Assembly (NCBI RefSeq): GCF_023515955.1
Contig: NZ_CP097322.1
Coordinates: forward strand, 2,420,001 to 2,484,000
DNA length: 64,000 nucleotides
Source: Streptomyces sp. RerS4
Lineage (GTDB): Bacteria; Actinomycetota; Actinomycetes; Streptomycetales; Streptomycetaceae
Direction: 5' to 3'
A program made the translations under genes and the position numbers. Positions within the stretch are counted from its first letter, which is position 1. Every line of letters starts with the position of its first letter. Below the pieces are notes generated by a model. It was not told where the DNA came from. It ran no database searches and worked only from the letters and a program-made list of their open reading frames with translations. This document shows, in pieces, positions 8,978 to 17,184 of this stretch.

Positions 8978-9652
8978 GTGATGACCGAACCGCGGCCGGC
9001 GCCCAACCCGCCGGCGGCCGGGCTCCGCGAACGCAAGAAGCGCCGCACCCGCGACGCCCTCCTGCGCTCCGCCCTGCTCCTCTTCGTCTCCCAGGGCTAC
9101 GAGGAGACCACCGTCGACGAGATCACCGACGCGGTCGAGGTCTCCCAGCGCACCTTCTTCCGCTACTTCGCGAACAAGGAGGAGGTGGCCTTCGCCGTCC
9201 AGGATCTGGTCGAGTCGCACTTCCTCGCGGCGCTGCGCGACCGCCCGGCCGCCGAAACCCCCTTCCAGGCCATGCGCGGCGCCGTACTCGACGCCTGGGA
9301 CACCGTCGACCAGGCCATTTCCGATGTGGTGCCCGTCGATCTGTACATGCGGGCCTATCAACTGATCGAGTCCACACCGGCCCTGCTCGCCGTCCATCTG
9401 CGCCGCTCGGCCCAGTTGGAGGAGGAGCTGTCCGGGCTCGTCGCCGCCCGCGAGGGACTGGACCTGGATTCCGATCCGCGCCCCCGGGTGGCCGTCGCCG
9501 CGTTCTGCGGCGTGATGCGGGTGACCGGTCGGCTCTGGGGTCAGGGCGAGGACACCAGCGTCTCCGCGATCCGACGGATGACCGAGGCCTACCTCGACCA
9601 GATCGGCCCGGCGCTGGCCGGCGACTGGCGCGCGGCAGCCGCCCGGAGTTGA
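8978..9652 (+). CDS. TetR family transcriptional regulator
   Basis: A 224-residue TetR regulator. The N-terminal helix-turn-helix is clear (TVDEITDAVEVSQRTFFRYF at about 47-66, followed by NKEEV). The C-terminal ligand domain is of the type often annotated as MftR/AcrR-like. The start is set by AGGAAGGA seven bases before GTG 8978; ATG 8981 is the alternative. Divergent from a DHA2 exporter and flanked by two similar palindromes, it most likely represses that exporter until it binds a substrate, and may control itself. Confidence 0.9.
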   Translation: MMTEPRPAPNPPAAGLRERKKRRTRDALLRSALLLFVSQGYEETTVDEITDAVEVSQRTFFRYFANKEEVAFAVQDLVESHFLAALRDRPAAETPFQAMRGAVLDAWDTVDQAISDVVPVDLYMRAYQLIESTPALLAVHLRRSAQLEEELSGLVAAREGLDLDSDPRPRVAVAAFCGVMRVTGRLWGQGEDTSVSAIRRMTEAYLDQIGPALAGDWRAAAARS

Positions 9653-9757
9653 GCACCGACCGCCCGGACCGCGACGCAGCGTGACGATCGGGGGTGCTTG
9701 TCCCACGGTCGGCCGTGAGCCCTGTCACCCCGCACGCCACGGCCTCCGGTGGTCTCC

Positions 9758-9763
9758 TAATCT
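9758..9763 (+). promoter_or_regulatory. -10 box of the hydrolase gene
   Basis: TAATCT followed by seven bases and GTG 9771, with no ribosome-binding site; leaderless start likely. Confidence 0.5.
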
Positions 9764-9770
9764 GGCTCCA

Positions 9771-11006
9771 GTGAATCTGCCCGGCCACCTCGCCCACTCC
9801 ACGTCAGACGCCCCCGCGCGCGTTACCGCCCTGCGCACCCTGCTCGCGCTCGCGGTCGTCTTCGTCATGCTGGCGACCACGGGCTGGACGGCCGTGCACC
9901 GCCCCGAGTCCGGAGTGGCGCCGCGCGCCGCCGCGCTCGCCGCGTGGGCCACGGCCCGGGTCGACGGCCGGATCGTCCCGCCCGCCGACGCGCCCGTACG
10001 GACGGTGGCCCGCTTCTTCGCCGAGCTCGACGGACACCAGCGGACCCGACTCGCCGACGCCTACCCGCTCGTCGTCGGCAACCTCGACGGAGTCCCGGCC
10101 GCCCTGCGCTACCGCGCCAATCGCGCCTCGCTGGAGCACGCCCGGCTGGTGGAACTGGCCCGCGCCGAGGACATCGCCCTCACCCCCGCCGACCGGGACA
10201 CCGCCGGACGGCGCGCCCACCGCTTCGCGGCCCTCGCCGAAGCGGGCCGCCAGATCCTCGTGTTCGACCCCACCGGCGGCGGCCTCGTCGCGGAGGTCTT
10301 CGGCGACCTCGACGCCGCCGACCGCGTCTCCGTGATCGTCCCCGGCGCGGACACCGACGCCCTCACCTTCGAACGCACCCAGCGCCGCCTCACCGCCCCC
10401 GCCGGCATGGCCGCCTCCCTCTACGGAGCCGAACGCGCGGCCGCGCCCGGCGAGCGCACCGCCGTCATCGCCTGGGCCGGCTACACCGCGCCCACCGGCG
10501 TCGGCGTGGACGCCGCCACCGGCCGGCTCGCCGTCCAGGGCGCGGCGCGGCTGGAGTCCCTGGCGGCGGCCCTGCCCGGGGACGCGAGCGTCGCCCTGTT
10601 CTGCCACAGCTACGGGTCGGTGGTGTGCGGGGTCGCCGCGCGCCGCCTCCCGGACCGGGTCACGGACCTGGTGGTCGCCGGCAGCCCCGGCATGCGCGCC
10701 GACAACACCGCCGAACTGGGAACCTCCGCGCGGGTGTGGGCCATGCGCGACGAGGGCGACTGGATCGCCGACGTACCGCACCTGGAGCTCGGCGGGCTCG
10801 GCCACGGCGCGGACCCGGTGTCCCCGGAGTTCGGCGCGCGGCTGCTGTCCTCGACCGGAGCCAAGAGCCACACCGGCTATTTCGAGCCGGGCACCGCCTC
10901 CCTCGACAACTTCGCCCGGATCGGAACCGGCGCGTTCTCTTCCGTCGCCTGCGCGGACGGCGGCGACGCCTGTCGACGCGAAATCTCCACCGCGGACGGC
11001 CGCTGA
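9771..11006 (+). CDS. Secreted or membrane-anchored alpha/beta hydrolase (DUF1023 type)
   Basis: A 411-residue protein with an N-terminal hydrophobic segment (about residues 18-38: ALRTLLALAVVFVMLATTG), then a DUF1023-like alpha/beta hydrolase domain. The nucleophile elbow reads CHSYG instead of the usual GHSYG; a likely catalytic Asp lies in DEGDW and His in KSHTGYF. The substrate is unknown; esterase or peptidase activity outside the membrane is an inference. The start is GTG 9771, chosen from the -10 spacing, since upstream codons show no conserved sequence. Confidence 0.75.
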   Translation: MNLPGHLAHSTSDAPARVTALRTLLALAVVFVMLATTGWTAVHRPESGVAPRAAALAAWATARVDGRIVPPADAPVRTVARFFAELDGHQRTRLADAYPLVVGNLDGVPAALRYRANRASLEHARLVELARAEDIALTPADRDTAGRRAHRFAALAEAGRQILVFDPTGGGLVAEVFGDLDAADRVSVIVPGADTDALTFERTQRRLTAPAGMAASLYGAERAAAPGERTAVIAWAGYTAPTGVGVDAATGRLAVQGAARLESLAAALPGDASVALFCHSYGSVVCGVAARRLPDRVTDLVVAGSPGMRADNTAELGTSARVWAMRDEGDWIADVPHLELGGLGHGADPVSPEFGARLLSSTGAKSHTGYFEPGTASLDNFARIGTGAFSSVACADGGDACRREISTADGR

Positions 11007-11090
11007 CGCGCACCGCCCCTCGATGACACGCGTAGCGTCCGGAAAAATCCTGCTGTGGAACGAGGGGCGACGCGCGGGGGCACGTCCCTT

Positions 11091-11096
11091 TACGAT
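11091..11096 (+). promoter_or_regulatory. -10 box of the DUF4429 gene
   Basis: TACGAT, then seven bases, then ATG 11104; leaderless geometry. Confidence 0.5.
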
Positions 11097-11103
11097 GAGC
11101 CGC

Positions 11104-11832
11104 ATGGGTGACGTACTGGCCGGAAACCATGCGGTCTGGGAGCTCGACTCGGACTCGGTGCTCATCCGCTTCGTACGGGGGATACGGGCGCCACGGCTCT
11201 GGAACGCGCTCGGAACGCGCCGGATCCCCCTCGAAGCGCTGTCCGAGGTGACCGTGAGCACAGGAGCGGGCCGTCGGGACGCGGTGGTGCTGCGCGCCGT
11301 ACCCCGTCCCGGAGCCGACCCGCTGATGGAGGCTGCCGCCGGACAGCTGAAGGAGGTCTGCGACCCCTACCGGCTGGTTCTGCCCGCCGACCGCGCGCCG
11401 CAGGCGACGGCCTTCGCCGACGCGCTGCGCGCCCGGCTGGGACCGGAGGCCGCCGAACCGGCCGACCGCTTCCTCGTCGAGGTCCCCCCGCCCCCGGTCC
11501 AGCTGAAGGCCTACGACGCCCGGGTGGTCTTCGACGGCACCACGGTCACCTTCCACTGGTCCCGTACGGGCGCCACCGGCACCAAATGGAAGGCGGGCGA
11601 CCAGCGGTGCCCGCTGGCCGCCCTCTCCGACGTCGAATGGGCCTCCCCCGAGGGCCCCGACGGCGGCCACCTGCGCCTCCTGCTCCGCGACGCCGACACC
11701 GACCCGCGCCCCGACCACGACCTCGCGTCCGCCGTGTTCGCGACGGGCGCGGGCGCCGTCCACCAGTCGCTGCCGTTCGCCGCCTCGATACTGGCCGCCC
11801 TGAAGGGATCGGTCCGCCTGCGCGGAGCGTAG
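11104..11832 (+). CDS. DUF4429 domain-containing protein
   Basis: A 242-residue protein with two repeats of the DUF4429 fold, one at about residues 1-115 (GNHAVWELDSDSVLIRF) and one at about 138-240 (VVFDGTTVTFHW). Such repeats resemble PH-like or bacterial SHOCT-associated domains; no enzymatic motif or membrane segment is visible. Function is unknown. The start at 11104 is inferred from the -10 box seven bases upstream and the start of conserved sequence; the frame remains open to 11023. Confidence 0.75.
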   Translation: MGDVLAGNHAVWELDSDSVLIRFVRGIRAPRLWNALGTRRIPLEALSEVTVSTGAGRRDAVVLRAVPRPGADPLMEAAAGQLKEVCDPYRLVLPADRAPQATAFADALRARLGPEAAEPADRFLVEVPPPPVQLKAYDARVVFDGTTVTFHWSRTGATGTKWKAGDQRCPLAALSDVEWASPEGPDGGHLRLLLRDADTDPRPDHDLASAVFATGAGAVHQSLPFAASILAALKGSVRLRGA

Positions 11833-11850
11833 GAGAAGCCGTTACCAGCG

Positions 11851-12891
11851 TTACCGGTCTTCGCGGGCCGCCGAGGTGAAGGTCATGTCCGGGTACCGGT
11901 CGCCCGCGACCTGCCCGGCCAGGGGCTCCAGCAGGGCCAGCTCCGCTTCCGTCAGGGTGATGCGCGTCGCGGCGGTGTTCTCCGCGACGCGGCCGGGCTT
12001 GCGGGTGCCGGGGATGGGCACCACCGTCAGGCCGTGCACGGACGCCCGCTGCTGCACCCAGGCCAGCGCGATCTGCGCCGGCGTCGCCCCGTGCGCGTCC
12101 GCGACCTCCCGCACCGGGGCCAACAGGGCGGCGTTGGCCTTGGCGTTGTCCCCCGTGAAGCGGGGCTGGGAGGTGCGGAAGTCACCGGCCGACAGCTCCA
12201 CCCCGGCGTCGACGAAGGCACCCGTGAGGAAACCCCGCCCGAGCGGCGAGTACGGCACGAAGGCCACGCCCAGCTCCGCCGCCGCGCCCACCGCGCTGCG
12301 CTCCACGTCCCGGCTGAACAGCGACCACTCCGACTGGAGCGCCGCGATCGGGTGCACCGCGTACGCCTCGCGCAGCTCGGCGCCGGTGACCTCGCTGAGC
12401 CCCAGGTGACGCACCTTGCCCTCCCGCACCAGCTCGGCCATCGCGCCCACCGACTCGGAGAACGGCACGGCCGGGTCACGCCGGTGCATGTAGTAGAGGT
12501 CGATGACGTCGACGCCGAGCCGCCGCAGGCTGCCCTCGACGGACCGGCGGACATAGGCCGGGTCGTTGCGGATGGCCCGGTAAGAGGGGTCGTCCGCGCG
12601 CCGTTCGAGGGCGAACTTCGTGGCCAGGGTGATCTCGTCGCGGTGGGCGGCCACGAAGGGGGCGAGGAACTCCTCGTTCGCCCCGCTCCCGTAGGCGTCC
12701 GCCGTGTCGAAGAGGGTGACGCCGGCGGCGAGCGCCGCGTCCAGGGTGGCGCGGGCCGCCGCCTCGTCGGTGTCCCCGTAGAACTCGCTCATGCCCATGC
12801 AGCCGAGGCCCTGGACGCCGACGAGCGGGCCGCCCTTGCCCAGTTCGGCCCGCTCGATGTGGCCCTGTGCGGTGCTGCCGTGCTCCGTCAT
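11851..12891 (-). CDS. Aldo/keto reductase
   Basis: A 346-residue NADPH-dependent aldo-keto reductase with the TIM-barrel signature motifs: DTADAYGSG carrying catalytic Asp and Tyr, a Lys in ATKF, and YMHR in the position of the catalytic His region. It resembles the YajO/Tas-like group (AKR12/13). Its ATG overlaps the stop codon of the upstream merR gene (ATGA at 12888-12891), so the two are translationally coupled. The natural substrate is unknown; the operon with a MerR regulator suggests induction by a reactive carbonyl or redox signal. Confidence 0.92.
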   Translation of the reverse strand: MTEHGSTAQGHIERAELGKGGPLVGVQGLGCMGMSEFYGDTDEAAARATLDAALAAGVTLFDTADAYGSGANEEFLAPFVAAHRDEITLATKFALERRADDPSYRAIRNDPAYVRRSVEGSLRRLGVDVIDLYYMHRRDPAVPFSESVGAMAELVREGKVRHLGLSEVTGAELREAYAVHPIAALQSEWSLFSRDVERSAVGAAAELGVAFVPYSPLGRGFLTGAFVDAGVELSAGDFRTSQPRFTGDNAKANAALLAPVREVADAHGATPAQIALAWVQQRASVHGLTVVPIPGTRKPGRVAENTAATRITLTEAELALLEPLAGQVAGDRYPDMTFTSAAREDR

Positions 12892-13292
12892 GACTGCGCC
12901 TTCCCCGTCATCGTGTTCGCCGCCTTGTTCACGGAATACATGCCGATCTTGTAATCCAGTACGCCGAGCGCGTCCGTCAGCTCCGCGAGCCGCGCCAGCA
13001 CGTCGCGGCGCGTGCGCTCCAGCAGTTCCCGACGCGCGTCGAAGGTGTGCTCGCCCTCCCGGACCAGTTCCGCGTAGCGGACCATGTCCGCCACGGACAT
13101 GCCGGTGGCGCGCAGCTTGCCCACGAACTCCAGCCAGCCCAGGTCCTTGTCGCTGAACCGGCGCTGCCCGGAGTGGGAGCGGTCCACGTGCGGCATCAGG
13201 CCGATCCGCTCGTACCAGCGCAGGGTGTGCTGCGTCAGACCGGTCCGGGCCTCGACCTCGCTGATCGTGTACCGCGTCTCCGTCAGGCTCAT
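12888..13292 (-). CDS. MerR family transcriptional regulator
   Basis: A 134-residue MerR regulator: N-terminal winged HTH (YTISEVEARTGLTQHTLRWY), a basic wing and a long dimerisation helix. No conserved metal-binding cysteines are visible, so it is not a metal sensor of the MerR/CueR type; it resembles regulators of aldo/keto reductases and dehydrogenases. It probably controls its own operon with the coupled reductase through the palindrome at 13311-13324, which sits in a 19-bp promoter spacer as expected for MerR proteins. Confidence 0.92.
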   Translation of the reverse strand: MSLTETRYTISEVEARTGLTQHTLRWYERIGLMPHVDRSHSGQRRFSDKDLGWLEFVGKLRATGMSVADMVRYAELVREGEHTFDARRELLERTRRDVLARLAELTDALGVLDYKIGMYSVNKAANTMTGKAQS

Positions 13293-13298
13293 GGCTCC

Positions 13299-13304
13299 AC
13301 GCTA
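13299..13304 (-). promoter_or_regulatory. merR promoter -10
   Basis: TAGCGT on the minus strand, six bases before ATG 13292. A TTGCTT -35 lies at 13324-13329, giving a 19-bp spacer, the unusual length that MerR regulators act on. Confidence 0.6.
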
Positions 13305-13310
13305 AAACCC

Positions 13311-13324
13311 TGGAGTGCACTCCA
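13311..13324. promoter_or_regulatory. Candidate MerR operator
   Basis: A perfect 14-bp palindrome, TGGAGTGCACTCCA, lying between the -35 and -10 of the merR promoter and overlapping the promoter of the divergent beta-lactamase-like gene. Confidence 0.75.
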
Positions 13325-13330
13325 AGCAAG

Positions 13331-13336
13331 TAGGCT
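13331..13336 (+). promoter_or_regulatory. -10 box of the serine hydrolase gene
   Basis: TAGGCT, then seven bases, then ATG 13344; leaderless geometry. Confidence 0.5.
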
Positions 13337-13343
13337 CGGCGCC

Positions 13344-14201
13344 ATGGAGAGCCTGGAGACCCCGGAACCCGTGACCAGCCTGGCAAGCCTGCGGACCATC
13401 GAGACCTGGCCCGTGCCGACCGCCGCCGCGGCCGTCGTGCGCGCGGACGGGAGCCTCGCAGGCGCCCACGGCCCCGTCGACCACCGTTTCCCGCTGGCCT
13501 CGGTCACCAAGCCGCTCGCCGCGTACGCGGTCCTCGTCGCGTACGAGGAGGGGGCCATCGAGCTGGACGAGCCGGCCGGCCCCGAGGGCTCGACGGTCCG
13601 TCACCTCCTCGCGCACACCAGCGGCCTGGCCTTCGACGAGCACCGCGTGATGGCCCCGCCCGGACAGCGCCGGCTCTACTCCAACGCCGGTTTCGAGGTC
13701 CTCGGCGACCACCTCGCCAAGGCCACCGGCATCCCCTTCGCCGAATACCTGCACCAGGCCGTCTTCGAACCGCTCGGCATGACCTCCTCCACCCTGGAGG
13801 GCTCCCCCGCCAAGGACGGCGTCTCGACCGTCTCCGACCTCGTGCGCTTCGCCGCCGAACTCCAGGCACCCCGCCTGCTCGACGTCCGGACCGTCGCCGA
13901 GGCCACCTCCGTGGTGCGGGGGGGCCTCAAGGGCGTGCTGCCCGGCTACGGACACCAGTCCCCCAACGACTGGGGCCTCGGCATGGAGATCCGCGACGGC
14001 AAGTCCCCGCACTGGACGGGCCTGACCTCCTCCCCGCGCACCTTCGGGCACTTCGGCCAGTCCGGCACCTTCCTGTGGGTGGACCCGGACGCCCGCGCCG
14101 CGTGCGTGGCCCTGACCGACCGGGCCTTCGGCCCCTGGGCGGTGGAGGCCTGGACCCCCTTCACCGACGCCGTCCTCGCCGAGCTGCGCGCGACCCCCTA
14201 G
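13344..14201 (+). CDS. Beta-lactamase-fold serine hydrolase
   Basis: A 285-residue serine hydrolase of the class C beta-lactamase/DD-peptidase superfamily. The three motifs are present: SVTK (S53, K56), YSN (Y112) and HFGQSG (236-241) in place of KTG. No signal peptide is visible, so it is probably a cytosolic esterase-like enzyme and not a resistance enzyme. It is divergent from the merR operon and shares its promoter region. Its TAG stop overlaps the TAG stop of the convergent pirin gene in a CTAG. Confidence 0.9.
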   Translation: MESLETPEPVTSLASLRTIETWPVPTAAAAVVRADGSLAGAHGPVDHRFPLASVTKPLAAYAVLVAYEEGAIELDEPAGPEGSTVRHLLAHTSGLAFDEHRVMAPPGQRRLYSNAGFEVLGDHLAKATGIPFAEYLHQAVFEPLGMTSSTLEGSPAKDGVSTVSDLVRFAAELQAPRLLDVRTVAEATSVVRGGLKGVLPGYGHQSPNDWGLGMEIRDGKSPHWTGLTSSPRTFGHFGQSGTFLWVDPDARAACVALTDRAFGPWAVEAWTPFTDAVLAELRATP

Positions 14202-14857
14202 GCGGGCAGTTCCCAGATCAGCAGCTCCCCCGGGGACCCGGCGGTGATCTCCAGGCCCTTCTCGCCGGTGATCCGCACCGCGTCCCCGGGCCCGAGCTCC
14301 TGCCCGTCGAGGCGCAGGTCCCCGCGCACCACGTGCAGGTAGACCCGCTCGGCCGGCGGTACGGGGACCCGCTCGCCCGCGCCCGGCCGGCGCACCCACA
14401 GCACCGCGCCCGCCTCCGGGACCTCGTACGGGGCGCCGTTCGCGAGGCCGCGCACGACCTCGTACGAGGGCTCCCCGCCGGCCTTCAGCGGCGCGAGCCA
14501 CATCTGCACGAACCGCAGCGGCACCTCGGCGTCGTTGCGCTCCACGTGCCGGGCGCCGGAGCCGGCGCCGAGCCGCTGGACGTCGCCGGGGCGGACGACG
14601 CCGGTGTGCCCGGTGGTGCTGTCGCGGTGCGTGAGCTCGCCCTCGATCACCCAGGTCACGATTTCGGTGTGGCTGTGCGGGTGCTCGTCGAAGCCGGCGC
14701 CGGGGGCGAGCAGCTCCTCGTTGCAGGCCAGCACCGGGCCGAAGCGGATGTTGTCCGGGTCGTAGAACGACCCGAAGGAAAAGGCGTGTCGGGTGGTGAT
14801 CCCGGCTGCGCGGTCCCCTCCCTCGTAGCGGTCGGCGGCGCGGCGTACGTCAATCAT
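14198..14857 (-). CDS. Pirin family protein
   Basis: A 219-residue pirin, a bicupin protein. The metal-site motif HPHSHTE supplies His59, His61 and His63, with further His and Glu (RHVE) near 103. Bacterial pirins are reported as quercetinases or as metabolic modulators; which applies here is unknown. The start at ATG 14857 is supported by TACGGT seven bases upstream; GTG 14866 is an alternative. Confidence 0.9.
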   Translation of the reverse strand: MIDVRRAADRYEGGDRAAGITTRHAFSFGSFYDPDNIRFGPVLACNEELLAPGAGFDEHPHSHTEIVTWVIEGELTHRDSTTGHTGVVRPGDVQRLGAGSGARHVERNDAEVPLRFVQMWLAPLKAGGEPSYEVVRGLANGAPYEVPEAGAVLWVRRPGAGERVPVPPAERVYLHVVRGDLRLDGQELGPGDAVRITGEKGLEITAGSPGELLIWELPA

Positions 14858-14864
14858 GGGTGTC

Positions 14865-14870
14865 ACCGTA
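14865..14870 (-). promoter_or_regulatory. -10 box of the pirin gene
   Basis: TACGGT on the minus strand, seven bases before ATG 14857. Confidence 0.45.
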
Positions 14871-14940
14871 GCCCCCGCCGGCGGGGGTGGCGGGAGACCC
14901 GCGTCCGCGAGCCGGGACGCCGATAAGGCAGTCTTGTCCC

Positions 14941-16158
14941 GTGCCCCAACCCGAACGTGAGCATTCCCCCGAGACCGGGATCCGTCCCGCGCATCCGGCC
15001 CACCCCCACGCCGCGACCCTGCGCCGGCTGGAGAAGTCCTCCGGTCGGCTCGCCGCCAACGCCATCGCGCGCATGGACGAGAACCTGCCGTGGTACCGGG
15101 CGATGCCACCGGAGAACCGGTCGTGGATCGGCCTGGTCGCCCAGGCCGGCATCGCCGCGTTCACGGAGTGGTTCCGGCACCCCGAGACCCCGCAGGCGAT
15201 CTCCACGGACGTCTTCGGGACGGCTCCGCGCGAGCTGACACGGGCGATCACCCTGCGCCAGACCGTCGAGATGGTCCGCACCACGATCGAGGTCATGGAG
15301 GCCGCGATCGACGAGGTGGCGGCCCCCGGCGACGAGTCGATCCTGCGGGAGGCGCTGCTGGTGTACGCCCGGGAGATCGCCTTCGCGACGGCCCAGGTGT
15401 ACGCCCAGGCCGCCGAGGCGCGCGGCGCGTGGGACGCCCGCCTGGAGTCCCTCGTCGTCAACGCGGTGCTGTCGGGCGAGGCCGACGAGGGCGCCCTGTC
15501 GCGGGCGGCGGCGCTCGGCTGGAACGCGCCGGAGCACGTGTGCGTCATCCTGGGGACCGCCCCGGACGGGGACAGCGAGCTGACGGTGGAGGCGATCCGC
15601 CGCGCGGCCCGCCACCACAAGCTCCAGGTGCTCACGGGCGTGCTGGGCGACCGGCTGGTCGTCATCGCGGGCGGCAGCGACAACCCGATGCAGGTGGCGA
15701 AGTCCCTGATCGGCCCGTTCGCGGCCGGTCCGGTGGTGGCCGGTCCGGTGGTCCCGGACCTGCTGAACGCGACGAAGTCGGCGCAGGCGGCGGCGGCCGG
15801 GCTGAAGGCGTGCACGGCCTGGCAGGACGCGCCCCGGCCGGTGCTGGCGGACGATCTCCTGCCGGAGCGCGCCATCGCCTCGGATCCCTCGGCACGGGAA
15901 CAGCTGGTGGAGGAGATCTACAGACCGCTGGAAGAGGCGGGCTCGGCGCTGCTGGAGACGCTGAGTGTCTATCTGGAGCAGGCGAGCAGCCTGGAGGGGG
16001 CCGCGCGGATGCTGTTCGTGCACCCCAACACGGTGCGCTACCGGCTCCGACGTGTGACCGACGTCACCGGCTGGTCACCCTCCGATGTGCGCTCGGCGTT
16101 CACGCTGCGAATCGCCCTGATCCTGGGGCGCCTGGCCGACGGAGATCCGCAGTCCTAG
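14941..16158 (+). CDS. fasR: PucR-type regulator of fatty acid synthesis (FasR)
   Basis: A 405-residue regulator with a C-terminal PucR-type helix-turn-helix (ASSLEGAARMLFVHPNTVRY at about residues 341-361), a central GGDEF-like domain and an N-terminal alpha-helical sensor region. It is immediately upstream of fabD-fabH-acpP-fabF and in the same direction, which is the position of FasR in S. coelicolor, an activator of this operon. GTG 14941 is taken as the start because the conserved N-terminus begins there; the frame is open to 14887. Identity as FasR rests on synteny and domain type. Confidence 0.88.
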   Translation: MPQPEREHSPETGIRPAHPAHPHAATLRRLEKSSGRLAANAIARMDENLPWYRAMPPENRSWIGLVAQAGIAAFTEWFRHPETPQAISTDVFGTAPRELTRAITLRQTVEMVRTTIEVMEAAIDEVAAPGDESILREALLVYAREIAFATAQVYAQAAEARGAWDARLESLVVNAVLSGEADEGALSRAAALGWNAPEHVCVILGTAPDGDSELTVEAIRRAARHHKLQVLTGVLGDRLVVIAGGSDNPMQVAKSLIGPFAAGPVVAGPVVPDLLNATKSAQAAAAGLKACTAWQDAPRPVLADDLLPERAIASDPSAREQLVEEIYRPLEEAGSALLETLSVYLEQASSLEGAARMLFVHPNTVRYRLRRVTDVTGWSPSDVRSAFTLRIALILGRLADGDPQS

Positions 16159-16241
16159 ACTTTTGTCGGACATCAACAATTACCCCGACGGTTCTTCGTC
16201 CCTGTCCCCACGGGCGGCGGAGACCACCCACAAGAGAGAGT
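16159..16241 (+). promoter_or_regulatory. fabD promoter region with imperfect TTGT/ACAA palindrome
   Basis: The 83-bp gap between fasR and fabD is less GC-rich than its surroundings. TTGT-N9-ACAA at 16163-16179 is an imperfect inverted repeat and a candidate site for FasR. GAGAG lies just before the fabD GTG. Confidence 0.4.
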
Positions 16242-17165
16242 GTGAGGGTGCTCGTACTCGTCGCTCCAGGCCAAGGCGCTCAGACGCCAGGCTTCCTGAC
16301 TCCCTGGCTCGAACTCCCAGGCGCCGCGGAACGCGTCGCCGGCTGGTCGGACGCCATCGGGCTCGACCTTGCCCACTACGGCACCAAGGCCGACGCGGAC
16401 GAGATCCGCGACACGGCGGTGGCGCAGCCGCTGCTGGTCGCGGCCGGTCTGCTCTCCGCCGCGGCGCTGGGTCCCCGTACGGCCTTCGGCGCGGTGGCGG
16501 GCCACAGCGTCGGTGAGATCACCGCGGCCGCGTACGCCGGTGTGCTGAGCGAGGACGAGGCGCTGTCCTTCGTCCGCACCCGCGGTCTGGGCATGGCCGA
16601 GGCCGCCGCCGTCACCGAGACCGGCATGGCCGCCGTCCTCGGCGGCGACCAGGACGTGGTGGTCGCGCACCTCGAAAGGCTGGGGCTGACCCCGGCCAAC
16701 ATCAACGGCGCTGGTCAGATCGTGGCCGCCGGCACCGCGGAGCAGATCGCCGCCCTGGAGGCCGACAAGCCCGAGGGCTCCATGAAGGTCGTCGCCCTCA
16801 AGGTCGCGGGCGCCTTCCACACGCACCACATGGCCCCGGCCGTCGCCACCCTGGAGAAGGCCGCGCAGGCCCTGTCCCCGGCCGACCCGGCGCTGAAGTA
16901 CGTCTCGAACAAGGACGGTCAGGTCGTCACCTCGGGCGCCGATGTCGTCGCCCGTCTCGTCGGTCAGGTCGCCAACCCGGTCCGCTGGGACCTGTGCATG
17001 GAGACCTTCGCCGCCGAGGGTGTCACCGGGATCATCGAGCTCGCCCCGGGCGGCACCCTCCAGGGTCTGGCACGACGCGCGCTCAAGGGCGTGCCCAATG
17101 TGGCTCTGAAGACCCCGGACGATCTCGACAAGGCCGCGGCGCTCGTCGCCGAGCAGTCGGCCTGA
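16242..17165 (+). CDS. fabD: Malonyl-CoA:ACP transacylase
   Basis: A 307-residue malonyl transferase that loads malonyl groups onto acyl carrier protein for the type II fatty-acid synthase. It shows GQGAQ at 10-14, the nucleophile elbow GHSVGE with Ser89, Arg114 that binds the malonyl carboxylate, and a catalytic His in GAFHTHHM near 196. GTG 16242 is the start because the glycine-rich N-terminus begins directly after it. It is the first structural gene of the fab operon, followed 19 bases later by fabH. Confidence 0.97.
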   Translation: MRVLVLVAPGQGAQTPGFLTPWLELPGAAERVAGWSDAIGLDLAHYGTKADADEIRDTAVAQPLLVAAGLLSAAALGPRTAFGAVAGHSVGEITAAAYAGVLSEDEALSFVRTRGLGMAEAAAVTETGMAAVLGGDQDVVVAHLERLGLTPANINGAGQIVAAGTAEQIAALEADKPEGSMKVVALKVAGAFHTHHMAPAVATLEKAAQALSPADPALKYVSNKDGQVVTSGADVVARLVGQVANPVRWDLCMETFAAEGVTGIIELAPGGTLQGLARRALKGVPNVALKTPDDLDKAAALVAEQSA

Positions 17166-17184
17166 GAGAAGGAGCCCACACAGC

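Noticed and set aside
13344..14201. Beta-lactam resistance gene
   Set aside because: It has the SxxK and YSN motifs but no signal peptide and lacks KTG; more likely an esterase-like homologue.
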